From NCBI GenBank assembly GCA_016218815.1, contig JACRCX010000062.1:1-32187 (forward strand): a stretch of DNA of 32,187 nucleotides, in the 5' to 3' direction. Under the pieces are notes generated by a model that worked only from the letters and a program-made list of their open reading frames with translations, was not told where the DNA came from and did no database searches. This document shows, in pieces, positions 1-6,998 of the stretch. Source of the stretch: Deltaproteobacteria bacterium. GTDB taxonomy: Bacteria; Myxococcota_A; Polyangia; DRWM01; JAAZOP01. How positions within the stretch are numbered: position 1 is the stretch's first letter; every line of letters begins with the position of its first letter. The translations under genes and the position numbers were made by a program.

Positions 1-360
1 CCGGGGCGGCATGGCCGCCTGGCCGGAAACGGGCGGCGGTGCCGCCGGCAGCGGCGACGGGCGGGCCTGCGCCGACGGCCGCGGCGGCCGCGGCGGCAGC
101 ACGCTCGGAGGCGTGGCGCGCGGCGCACCGGGGACCGGCGCGACGGGACCGGTGGGCATCACCGGGACCGGACCCGACACGCCCGGCTGCTCGGCCGCGG
201 GCACCGCGTAGCGGCGGCTCTTGGCGTACTGCCGCATCGCTTCGTTGATCAGGTAGTCGACGGAGCACTCCAGCTCGCGCGCCATCTCCTCGAAGATCGT
301 CCAGAGCGCGTCGCGGCAGTTGAACTGTCGAACGGTCTTCTTGCTCCGGCTATCCTCCAT
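1..360 (-). CDS. N-terminal part of a probable regulatory protein (RHH-like start, Pro-rich linker; likely FHA protein), cut by window edge
   Basis: The visible 120 residues begin MEDSRSKKTVRQFNCRDALW. Residues 8-50 resemble a small ribbon-helix-helix-like unit (a beta strand followed by two helices, including the stretch around SVDYLINEAMRQYA). A Pro/Ala/Val-rich linker from about residue 55 follows and runs off the left edge. In myxobacteria I associate this N-terminus and linker with proteins that end in an FHA phosphothreonine-binding domain, but that domain would lie outside the window, so it is an inference. The ATG overlaps the last codons of the upstream lipoprotein gene by about 11 nt, and that gene's final GGAGG-like codons fall around this ATG, so the two are probably translationally coupled. 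The gene has no stop in the window. The reading frame is secure; the function is uncertain. Confidence 0.7.
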   Translation of the reverse strand, partial: MEDSRSKKTVRQFNCRDALWTIFEEMARELECSVDYLINEAMRQYAKSRRYAVPAAEQPGVSGPVPVMPTGPVAPVPGAPRATPPSVLPPRPPRPSAQARPSPLPAAPPPVSGQAAMPPR

Positions 361-1798
361 CTTCGTCTCCTGCCGCGGACGTTCCGGGCGCCTCCCCGCG
401 TCCGGCGATTTGCTCGAGGGCCTGGGCGGCCATCTGTCCCACCGTGCGGTCCGGCCAGCAGGCCGTCGACTCCTCCGAGTCGGTCAGCGCCGACAGCGCC
501 TCCTTGTCGTCGGGCGTCCCGACCCGAGCCAGCACGGCGACGCCGAACGACATGATGAAGGAATCGCCGCCCGCAAGCAAGAGACCTGCAGTCGTGGCCG
601 ACCGGCGAGGCCCCATCCCGGCCAGCGCATCGACCAACGCGTCGCACCGGCCGGTCAAGGACGCGATCCGCTCGCGCCCGGCCGCCAGCGCCTCGGCAAA
701 GGCAGGGATCTGGCCGGCGATCTTCACGTGGCGCAGATTGGGTGCCGTCGCCGCGAACACCTCGGCCGGCACCGCCAGCGCCGCCGCCGCCGCCGCCGCC
801 GGATCGCCCTCGCGACAGAGCTGGGCCGCGACGGCCGCCCGGACCTCCACCGGCCCCTTCTCGTCCGTTACCACGTCGAGCAACCCGTGCGGGCGCAGCG
901 GATAGCCCACCTCGAGCATCTTGGACAGGGCCTCGAGCCGCGCCGCCACCGGCTCGGCCGGTGCCCGGATCACCGCCGCCAGCTTCTCGCGCAGCCCGGC
1001 CAGATCGGCCAGCGGCGCGTTGTCCGGCTCCGGAAGCGGACGTCCCTGCTGCCCCGCCTTCAGCGCCGCCGCATCGCCGCTCAGGCCGCGCAGCGCCGCC
1101 AGGACCCCGGCTCGCGTCTCCGCCCGCTGCTCGGGCGTCGCCCACGGAGCCCGCACGTACGCGTCCGCGGCCTCCTCGCGCAGGCGCTTGCGGTCCGGGT
1201 CGCTTCCGATCGACATGACCAGCGCCGCGATGGCCGGCACGTCGGACCAGATCTTCGCCTTGCCCAGCGTCAACCCCTCGGCCACGGCGGTGCGAAGCCC
1301 GGACTCGAGGCGTGCGAGGGGGATCGAGCCCTGGTCGGCGCGCCGGACGGGGTCCGACACGAACCAGCGCACCACCACCGCCGTCGCATCCCGGCGGACT
1401 GCCGGACTCATCCACTCGCCGATCATCAACAGCGCGTCCTTGGCGAAGACCTGGGACTGCCGCAGGCGGCCATCGGGCACCGACGAAGCCATCGCCAGCC
1501 AGGTGATGTTGGGAACGGATTGCTCGACCAGCACGCGCGCCTGATCCGCCGGCAGCTCGCGCAGCGCCTGGCGGAGCTGGTCCACTCGCCCCACTTCCAC
1601 GAGACCGCGGATGGCCCGCAGGCGCACGGAAGCCGGCGAGGCGGGATCGACGAGCCTGGCGCGCAGGAGGTCGGCGGCGTTGGTCTTGGCCCGCGCCAGC
1701 TCGACCTCTTCCTCGGGGGAATTCGCGGCCGGTGCCGGGCCGTGGCACGCGGCAGCGAGGGCCGCGAGTGCTGCGACCAGGGCCACGGGGATCGGCAA
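350..1798 (-). CDS. Helical-repeat (HEAT/ARM-like) lipoprotein, TTG start just after a tRNA gene
   Basis: The frame encodes about 482 residues if translation starts at the TTG at 1798. The first 18 residues form a short hydrophobic signal ending in Ala-Ala-Ala-Cys, a plausible lipobox with Cys18 lipidated. The remainder is Ala/Leu/Arg/Glu-rich and looks all-helical, with recurring patterns such as VRLRAIRGLVEVG and VRAAVAAQLCREGD typical of HEAT or armadillo-like units. This suggests a periplasmic or outer-membrane-anchored scaffold of unknown partner. The frame stays open upstream through the tRNA gene, but a start inside a tRNA is unlikely; TTG 1798 or GTG 1786 are the only sensible starts. 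The signal lacks the usual positively charged n-region, which leaves the start uncertain. Its 3' end overlaps the next gene, so the two form a unit. Confidence 0.75.
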   Translation of the reverse strand: MPIPVALVAALAALAAACHGPAPAANSPEEEVELARAKTNAADLLRARLVDPASPASVRLRAIRGLVEVGRVDQLRQALRELPADQARVLVEQSVPNITWLAMASSVPDGRLRQSQVFAKDALLMIGEWMSPAVRRDATAVVVRWFVSDPVRRADQGSIPLARLESGLRTAVAEGLTLGKAKIWSDVPAIAALVMSIGSDPDRKRLREEAADAYVRAPWATPEQRAETRAGVLAALRGLSGDAAALKAGQQGRPLPEPDNAPLADLAGLREKLAAVIRAPAEPVAARLEALSKMLEVGYPLRPHGLLDVVTDEKGPVEVRAAVAAQLCREGDPAAAAAAALAVPAEVFAATAPNLRHVKIAGQIPAFAEALAAGRERIASLTGRCDALVDALAGMGPRRSATTAGLLLAGGDSFIMSFGVAVLARVGTPDDKEALSALTDSEESTACWPDRTVGQMAAQALEQIAGRGEAPGTSAAGDEDGG

Positions 1799-1802
1799 AG
1801 GG

Positions 1803-1876
1803 TGGCGGTGAAGGGACTCGAACCCCTGACACAGCGGATATGAGCCGCTTGCTCTGACCACCTGAGCTACACCGCC
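1803..1876 (-). tRNA. tRNA-Met (anticodon CAU), elongator type
   Basis: A full cloverleaf can be folded by eye: a 7-bp acceptor stem (GGCGGTG with CACCGCC), D-arm GCTC/GAGC, anticodon arm AGCGG-CTCATAT-CCGCT with anticodon CAT, a 5-nt variable loop and a T-arm with TTCGAGT. The G1-C72 pair excludes initiator tRNA. The CAU anticodon fits elongator Met; tRNA-Ile2 (lysidine-modified CAU) cannot be excluded without the tilS identity elements. The 3' CCA is not encoded in full (A is followed by CCC). A good promoter lies 18 nt upstream. Confidence 0.93.
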
Positions 1877-1893
1877 CTCATCACGGGAAACGC

Positions 1894-1922
1894 ACCTTAC
1901 CAGCCGCCGCCGCGTGCGGCAA
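1894..1922 (-). promoter_or_regulatory. Sigma-70-type promoter of the tRNA-Met gene
   Basis: On the minus strand TTGCCG (1917-1922) and TAAGGT (1894-1899) are separated by 17 nt. Transcription would start near 1887, about 11 nt before the mature tRNA 5' end. The downstream lipoprotein gene is probably read from the same promoter. Confidence 0.55.
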
Positions 1923-2003
1923 GCCGTTCGTCATTGTCCGGGGGCGTCGCGGCGAGGGGAACGGGACTCCGCGCAGACGTGTGCTTCGAGGCGACCCTCG
2001 ACA

Positions 2004-2300
2004 CTAGCGGGCGCGAGGGTTGAGCCGCTCGCGGAAGCCCTGGTGCGCCTTGAAGGCCACCGTGACGCGCGGCGCGATCTTGATCTTCTCCTGCGTCTTG
2101 GGATTGCGTCCGACGCGGCCCGCGCGCTTGCGCCGGACGAAGGTCCCGAAGTTCGGGAACGAGAACTTCCCCTCCTTGCGGATCGCACGCTCGATCTCGG
2201 CGAAGACCGTGTCGATGAGCGCCCCGAGCATCTTCTTGGAAACGGCGCCTTTGAATTCCTTCGCCGCGTGGATGTGCTCGATCAACTCCGCCTTCGTCAT
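2004..2300 (-). CDS. HU-family DNA-binding protein
   Basis: This 98-residue protein is a standard-length HU/IHF family nucleoid protein that bends and compacts DNA as a dimer. An N-terminal helical dimerisation part (MTKAELIEHIHAAKEFKG) leads to the family's characteristic core GKFSFPNFGTFVRRKRAGRVGRNPKT, spread over roughly residues 44-70. The arm carries the GRNPKTQEKIKI signature whose Arg/Asn/Pro residues enter the DNA minor groove. The ATG is preceded by a GGAGG ribosome-binding site about 9 nt away. The gene is monocistronic, with its own promoter upstream. The sequence cannot tell whether it acts as a homodimer HU or as an IHF subunit; the Arg/Lys-rich tail RERLNPRAR is slightly longer than in E. 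coli HU. Confidence 0.95.
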   Translation of the reverse strand: MTKAELIEHIHAAKEFKGAVSKKMLGALIDTVFAEIERAIRKEGKFSFPNFGTFVRRKRAGRVGRNPKTQEKIKIAPRVTVAFKAHQGFRERLNPRAR

Positions 2301-2374
2301 CGTCCCGTGCCTCCTTCGCGCAACGAAGACCGGATCCTCCCCCGCTCAATCCAGTCCGCCCTCGGCAAGCAGCA

Positions 2375-2404
2375 AACGTAGCGAAGGCGCGCCCGCGCTG
2401 TCAA
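2375..2404 (-). promoter_or_regulatory. Sigma-70-type promoter of the HU gene
   Basis: TTGACA (2399-2404) and TACGTT (2375-2380) on the minus strand are separated by 18 nt, giving a start near 2368 and a leader of about 68 nt. A perfect -35 hexamer is rare in such GC-rich DNA. Confidence 0.6.
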
Positions 2405-2458
2405 GCCCGGCGAACGACCGCACCGGGCGCGGGAGGCGGGCGCGAAGGGCAGGGCGGC

Positions 2459-3640
2459 TCAACCGGGCGGCATCTTCGCCGCGTCGACCATCGCCGGGAG
2501 CCCGCCGTCGATCACCTCGTCGGAAACCGCATACGAGATCCGGAAGTACCCCGGCGTGCCGAAGCCGGTGCCGGGAACGACGAGCACCCGGCGGCGGGCC
2601 AGCGCCTTGCAGAACGCCACGTCGTCCCCGCCCGGGGCCTTGGGGAAGAAGTAGAACGCACCCTCCGGCCTGATCACCTCGTAGCCCGCGGACACCAGCG
2701 CCTCGTGGATCCGGTCCCGGCGCCGGCGGTACGTGCCGAGGTCGACCACGACGTCCTGCAGACCCGCGACCACGAGCTGCATCAGCGCCGGGGCGTTGAC
2801 GAACCCCAGCGTCCGGATCGTGAAAGCCATCGCCGCGAACAGCCGCTCCGCGTCCGCCGCGCGCGGATGGATCGCCACATACCCGATCCGCTCGCCGGCC
2901 AGCGCCAGGTCCTTGGAGTGCGACATCACCAGGACGGTGTTCTCGTAGTGCAGGAGCGGGCTGGGACAGCGCCTCCCGCCGTAGACGATCTTCCGGTACG
3001 GCTCGTCGGAAACCACGTAGATCGTCGTCTTGAACTCGGCCGCCTTGGCCCGCAACATCTCGCCCAACCGGGCCAGCGTCGCGTCGGGGTAGACCACGCC
3101 GGTCGGGTTGTTGGGCGAGTTGACGATGACCACCTTGGTCCGCGCCGTGACGGCGTTGGCCACCGCATCCACCGCGATGTCGAAGTCGGGGCCGGTCGGG
3201 ACCTTGACCACCGTCCCGCCGTGGTTGTCCACGTAGAACAGGTACTCGACGAAGTACGGCGTCAGGACGATCGCCTCGTCGCCGGGGTCCAGCAGCGCCT
3301 TGAGCACGACATTGAGCCCGCCGCCGGCGCCCGTGACCATCACCACGTGCTCGCGCGTGAACGGCAGCCCGAACTCCCCGGCCAACCCCTTCGCCACGGC
3401 CTCGCGCGTCGCCGGATAGCCGACGTTGGGCATGTAGCGGTGCATGCCCGGCTGCGGCGCGGCCACCAGCGTGCGCAGGCGGTCCAGGAACGCGGGGGGG
3501 GGCTCCAGGTCCGGGTTGCCGATCGAGAAGTCGTACACCGGACCCTGGCCGGAAGCGCGCAGTCGTTCCCCCTCCTCGAACATCTTCCGGATCCATGAAG
3601 CGCGCGTCATCGCATCGGCGATCTTGGCGGCGATAGGCAT
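2459..3640 (-). CDS. PLP-dependent class I/II aminotransferase
   Basis: The 393-residue protein has the normal length and motifs of fold-type I aminotransferases (aspartate aminotransferase-like, AAT-I superfamily). Visible elements are the SIGNPD motif near residue 40, the GAGGG cofactor-phosphate loop near 104-108, SPNNPTG at 175-181, the PLP-pyridine Asp in SDEP (Asp212), the Schiff-base Lys243 in SHSKDLALAGERIGY, and a late Arg in FRISYAVSD that would hold the substrate carboxylate. It should move amino groups between an amino acid and a 2-oxo acid in the cytoplasm; the substrate cannot be read from sequence. An AGGAGG site precedes the ATG. The gene begins 9 nt after the receiver-DUF4388 gene and is the last of the dnaX-led cluster. 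Confidence 0.93.
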   Translation of the reverse strand: MPIAAKIADAMTRASWIRKMFEEGERLRASGQGPVYDFSIGNPDLEPPPAFLDRLRTLVAAPQPGMHRYMPNVGYPATREAVAKGLAGEFGLPFTREHVVMVTGAGGGLNVVLKALLDPGDEAIVLTPYFVEYLFYVDNHGGTVVKVPTGPDFDIAVDAVANAVTARTKVVIVNSPNNPTGVVYPDATLARLGEMLRAKAAEFKTTIYVVSDEPYRKIVYGGRRCPSPLLHYENTVLVMSHSKDLALAGERIGYVAIHPRAADAERLFAAMAFTIRTLGFVNAPALMQLVVAGLQDVVVDLGTYRRRRDRIHEALVSAGYEVIRPEGAFYFFPKAPGGDDVAFCKALARRRVLVVPGTGFGTPGYFRISYAVSDEVIDGGLPAMVDAAKMPPG

Positions 3641-3649
3641 CGAACCCTC

Positions 3650-5086
3650 CTACTCCCCCTCGCCTCCCCCGGTCGTCTTCCTGCGGCGGATCAGCTTCAT
3701 CGACAAGAGCCGGAACAGGATCCGGCACACCTCGAACGAGTCCAGGCGCAGCGAGCGGACGATCTCCGAGACCGCCGCGCTGCCGGTGACGTGATCGAGC
3801 ACCAGCGTCTCCTCCGTCGACAGCGCCCCCGAGTCGAGATCCGCGATCGCCGCGGCGTCCTGCTGGTACACCTCGTCGAAGCTGCGGATCTCGCGCTCGA
3901 TCAACCGCCACTCATCGACCCGCCGGTACCCCTCCATCAGGAGCCCGCCCACGGGGATCGCGAGCGCCGCCGTGCTCGCCTCGGCCGGCTGCACCTTGGG
4001 CCGGAACCGGTACACCCCCTGCGTCCAGCGCAGCACCTCGTAGAAGATGTCGCTCGCCTGCCGCTGCAACGCCTGCCGCAGGTCGTCGCGCCCGATCAGG
4101 CCCAGCCGGATCAGCCGCTCCCCGAGCGGCGCGCCCGAGTTGTCGGGCTGCTCGGCGAGCCGGTCGATCTCCTGCGGCGAGGCCAGGTCCTGCTGGACGA
4201 TGTACTTGCCGAGGCGGAAGTTGCCGTCGCCGCCGTCGAGACGCGAGAGGTCGATCTTGCCCTTGGACAGGAAGACGCGCGCCGTCAGCCCGGGACCCTC
4301 GATCTCCATCACCCCGGTCAGGTTCTGCAGCGCCACCATCTGGAACACCTCGCCGATCGGCAAGGCCTCGATCGCCCCCGAGAACGACGGCAGCCCCGCA
4401 TGCGGGTCAATCCCCGCCAGCGCCGGGACCAGCTCCCGCAACGTCGACTCGCCGATCCCCTCCAGGAGCGCCAGCCGCGCCTCCTCCTGCTCGCCCCCGC
4501 CCAGCGAAAGGCGGCGCACCAGCGGCGGCAGACAGCGGGCCAACAGCAGCCCGCGCGTCCGCTCGAGCGCCTCGTCCAGCGCCAGCCGCTGCCGCTCCTC
4601 GGGAGCCGTGGGCGCCTGCGACGGCGTCGCCGGCGGCGGCGCCTCCTCGAGCTCGAGCTCCCGCTCCGCCCGCCCGCTCGGCTTGGCCATCGAATGCTCG
4701 AGCACCGCGCGGAGCGCCGCGGGCTGGAAGGGCTTGGACAGCGCGTCGTCGGCCAGTCCGTGGCGCACGAACTGGTCGCCGATGCGGTCCGCCTTGACGC
4801 TCATCAGCACCACCGGCACCGACTTCAGCTCGTCCTGCTTCCGCACCTGCTGGCAGAACTGGTACCCGTTCATCCGCGGCATGACGAAATCGACCAGGAT
4901 CACGTCGGGACGCACCCGGCGCGCCTCGTCCAGCCCTGCGACGCCGTCGCCCGCCGTGTGGACCCGGTAGTTGGCCGCCTCGAGGATCTCCCGCACGCGC
5001 GTCCGGATCGTCGTGCAGTCGTCGACGACCAGGACCGTGCCCCGATGCTCCGGCCCGCCCGGGGCCGCTTCCTGCGCGCCGTTCAT
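3650..5086 (-). CDS. Response regulator receiver protein with C-terminal DUF4388 domain
   Basis: The 478-residue protein starts with a CheY-like receiver domain (about residues 16-130): acidic pair Asp22/Asp23, phospho-acceptor Asp66 in VILVDFVMPRMNG and Lys118 in LSKPF, so all catalytic positions are present. An acidic/proline linker (about 140-160) and a helical middle part follow. From about residue 235 there is a DUF4388 (PATAN-like) region starting AIEALPIGEVFQMVALQ and containing LTGVMEIEG and VFLSKGKIDLS. DUF4388 is common in myxobacterial signalling and gliding proteins. No cognate histidine kinase is adjacent. The ATG at 5086 was chosen because it has GGAG 7 nt upstream and follows the preceding stop by 7 nt; the frame is open further upstream but that would overlap the lipoprotein gene. 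Confidence 0.9.
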   Translation of the reverse strand: MNGAQEAAPGGPEHRGTVLVVDDCTTIRTRVREILEAANYRVHTAGDGVAGLDEARRVRPDVILVDFVMPRMNGYQFCQQVRKQDELKSVPVVLMSVKADRIGDQFVRHGLADDALSKPFQPAALRAVLEHSMAKPSGRAERELELEEAPPPATPSQAPTAPEERQRLALDEALERTRGLLLARCLPPLVRRLSLGGGEQEEARLALLEGIGESTLRELVPALAGIDPHAGLPSFSGAIEALPIGEVFQMVALQNLTGVMEIEGPGLTARVFLSKGKIDLSRLDGGDGNFRLGKYIVQQDLASPQEIDRLAEQPDNSGAPLGERLIRLGLIGRDDLRQALQRQASDIFYEVLRWTQGVYRFRPKVQPAEASTAALAIPVGGLLMEGYRRVDEWRLIEREIRSFDEVYQQDAAAIADLDSGALSTEETLVLDHVTGSAAVSEIVRSLRLDSFEVCRILFRLLSMKLIRRRKTTGGGEGE

Positions 5087-5093
5087 CCCGCTC

Positions 5094-5948
5094 CTACTCC
5101 GCCGTGCCCCACTGCACCGGCTCGATCGCCGTCCCGCAGCCGACCTCCTCGGCCGGAATCCCTTCCGGCGGAGGATACGTCCACGCGTCGTCCGGCAGAC
5201 CGACGTCCGTCTCGAGCGACGTGTACCACACCTCGACCGGGCCCTCCGCGTCCCGGGCCGTGAAGCGCACATGCCCGGGGAGCCGCAGTCCCCCCACCTC
5301 GCGGCGATCGTCGAACACCGCCTCCCACACCGTGCCCCCATTGTCAACCAGACGCACCGCAAGCGTGTCCAGGTCGTCGCCCAGCGGCGCGATCCGCGCC
5401 TCGACGATCGACCCGTCCTCCACCTCCTGCCGGTACACGTACCAGCCCCCCTCGCCGTCCCACGCCACGGTCGACGGCGCCCCCGGAACCAGCGGCGGCA
5501 GCCCGATCAGGATGCGGAAGACGGCCGCACCGTCCAGCGGCAGCCGCACCAGCCGCGCGATGTTGCACGGCGAGGCCGCCCCGAAGTAGTAGCGGTTCGC
5601 CCCCACGTCGTGCAGCGCGAAGTCCGTGCCGTCCGAAACCAGCACGGCCAGCGGCGTGTCGACCGGCGACATCGCGTCGAACCGGATGTGGTCCGGCCCG
5701 CGCAGGAAGACGTAGATCGAGCCCTTCACCGGTCCCCGCTCCGTGACCTGCTCCGCCTTGGCCTCCGCGCGCAGATCCCCCACCGCGTCCGCCACCCGCG
5801 CCAGCCGCGCCTCCATCGTCTCCCCGTCCTCGATCGCATTCTGCGGCGGCGGGATGGGACAGCCGGCGAGGAGAAGGAGCAGCAACAGCGAGCGGTCGAC
5901 CGGCCGCCCGGAAGCGAGCGGCCGAGCGGTCGAGCGGTCGAGCGGCAT
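5094..5948 (-). CDS. Outer-membrane lipoprotein, DUF4292/LolB-like
   Basis: The frame gives 284 residues. The n-region MPLDRSTARPLASGRPVDRS is followed by a run of leucines and Ala-Gly-Cys30, a clear lipobox. After a short Pro-rich spacer comes a beta-rich body (for example KGSIYVFLRGPDHIRFDAMSP, then YYFGAASPCNIARLV), which resembles the DUF4292/LolB-type half-barrel fold that holds lipid or lipoprotein acyl chains; this assignment is from pattern only. Its start codon and the whole n-region lie in an octamer repeat array, so the signal peptide seems partly repeat-derived. The gene lies 92 nt downstream of recR and 7 nt before the receiver gene. No Shine-Dalgarno is obvious at the chosen ATG. 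Confidence 0.8.
   Translation of the reverse strand: MPLDRSTARPLASGRPVDRSLLLLLLLAGCPIPPPQNAIEDGETMEARLARVADAVGDLRAEAKAEQVTERGPVKGSIYVFLRGPDHIRFDAMSPVDTPLAVLVSDGTDFALHDVGANRYYFGAASPCNIARLVRLPLDGAAVFRILIGLPPLVPGAPSTVAWDGEGGWYVYRQEVEDGSIVEARIAPLGDDLDTLAVRLVDNGGTVWEAVFDDRREVGGLRLPGHVRFTARDAEGPVEVWYTSLETDVGLPDDAWTYPPPEGIPAEEVGCGTAIEPVQWGTAE
5916..5947. repeat. Octamer tandem repeat GAGCGGYC (about 4 units)
   Basis: Units GAGCGGCC, GAGCGGTC, GAGCGGTC and a partial GAGCGGCA run head to tail with an exact 8-bp period. The lipoprotein start codon lies at the right end of the array. The same unit occurs in opposite orientation at 7511-7542. Confidence 0.85.
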
Positions 5949-5967
5949 CGAACCCCGCTGCACGCCC

Positions 5968-6019
5968 GTCCGTTCGCCTTCCCGCGACCGCTCGTCCGCT
6001 CGCCTTCCCGCGACCACTC
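5968..6019. repeat. 26-bp tandem duplication between recR and the lipoprotein gene
   Basis: Two adjacent copies (5968-5993 and 5994-6019) share the core CGCCTTCCCGCGACC and differ at two positions. A degenerate third partial copy ends at the recR stop. The duplication fills the only sizeable gap in the dnaX-led cluster. Confidence 0.8.
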
Positions 6020-6040
6020 GCTTCCCCTCGACCGCTCGCG

Positions 6041-6649
6041 TCACTTGTCCACCTCGTGCCTCCGCGAAAGCGCGTGGGCCATGCTCACGCGGTCGACGAA
6101 CCCCAGATCCGCGCCGTGCGGCACCCCGGTCGCGATCCGCGTGAGCTTCTCCACCCCCGCCGCCCGCAGCCGCTCCGCCAGGTAGTGCCCCGTCGCCTCG
6201 CCCTCGGGCGACGGCGGCAAGGCCAGGATCACCTCCCGCACCTTCCCGTCCCCCGCCCGCTCCACCAGGCGATCCGCCTCGATCTCCTCGGGACCCGAAT
6301 CGTCCAGCGGCGAGAGCAGGCCGTGCAGCACGAAGTAGCGCCCGTCGAACGCGCCGGAAGCCTCGACCGCCGCCTGGTCGGGCACGTGCGCGACGACGCA
6401 CAGGAGCTCGTCCCGGCGCCGGGGGTCGCCGCACAACGGGCAGGGATCGTTCTCCGTGAGACCGCGGCAACGCGAGCACCGCCGGACCCGCTCGCGCAGC
6501 TCCGTGATCGAGGCGCCGAGCGCGCGCAGGTAGTCGTCCGGAGAGTCGAGGAGCTGCAGGGCCAGCCGCTGGGCGGTCTTCTGCCCGACGCCGCGCAGGC
6601 GCCCCAGCAGGCGGGCCAGCTCGTCCAGCGCCGGAGGCAGCATCGCCAC
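6041..6649 (-). CDS. recR: Recombination mediator RecR
   Basis: The 202-residue protein has the normal RecR length and layout. An N-terminal helix-hairpin-helix (about residues 8-30, GRLRGVGQKTAQRLALQLL) is followed by a four-cysteine zinc motif (Cys58, Cys61, Cys70, Cys73) and a Toprim domain from about residue 81 (LLCVVAHVPDQAAVEASGAF, and EVILALPPSPEGEATGHYL). RecR acts with RecO and RecF to load RecA on SSB-coated single-stranded gaps. Start is GTG at 6649, with GGGAG 7 nt upstream; the ATG two codons later is too far from that site. The gene follows ebfC by 13 nt in the conserved dnaX-ebfC-recR order. Confidence 0.97.
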   Translation of the reverse strand: MAMLPPALDELARLLGRLRGVGQKTAQRLALQLLDSPDDYLRALGASITELRERVRRCSRCRGLTENDPCPLCGDPRRRDELLCVVAHVPDQAAVEASGAFDGRYFVLHGLLSPLDDSGPEEIEADRLVERAGDGKVREVILALPPSPEGEATGHYLAERLRAAGVEKLTRIATGVPHGADLGFVDRVSMAHALSRRHEVDK

Positions 6650-6662
6650 GCGGCAGCTCCCG

Positions 6663-6998
6663 TCAGGTCAGGCCGGGGATCTTGAGCCCGCCCGTGACCT
6701 TGTTCGTCTCCTCGTCGATCATCTCGTCGACCTTCCGCAGCGCCGCGTTGACCGCGGAGACCACCAGATCCTGCAGCATCACGGCGTCGTCCGGCTTGAT
6801 CACCTCGGGGTCGATCTGGATCGAGACGACCTCCTTCGCCCCGGACACGACGGCCTTGACCTTCCCGCCGCCGACCACCGCCTCCTGCTGCCGCGTCTTC
6901 ATCTCCTCCTGCAGCTCCTCCAGCCGGCGCTGGATGCGCATCGCCTGGCGCTGGAACTCGGCGAAGCCGCCCCGGAACGTCTGCCCGCCCTTGGTCAT
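6663..6998 (-). CDS. ebfC: YbaB/EbfC-family nucleoid-associated protein
   Basis: The 111-residue protein fits the YbaB/EbfC family of small dimeric DNA-binding proteins. A long N-terminal helix (FAEFQRQAMRIQRRLEELQEEMKTRQQEAVVGGG) is followed by KVKAVVSGAKEVVSIQIDPEVI, the family's core sheet, and a C-terminal helix with NAALRKVDEM. These proteins bind DNA with little specificity and are nearly always encoded between dnaX and recR, as here. Its ATG overlaps the dnaX stop codon (ATGA, 4 nt), so translation is probably coupled. Confidence 0.96.
   Translation of the reverse strand: MTKGGQTFRGGFAEFQRQAMRIQRRLEELQEEMKTRQQEAVVGGGKVKAVVSGAKEVVSIQIDPEVIKPDDAVMLQDLVVSAVNAALRKVDEMIDEETNKVTGGLKIPGLT

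Noticed and set aside
1803..1861. Lipoprotein frame starting inside the tRNA gene (GTG/ATG-like codon at 1861)
   Set aside because: The tRNA cloverleaf is complete and the frame there simply lacks stops; TTG 1798 or GTG 1786 are better starts.
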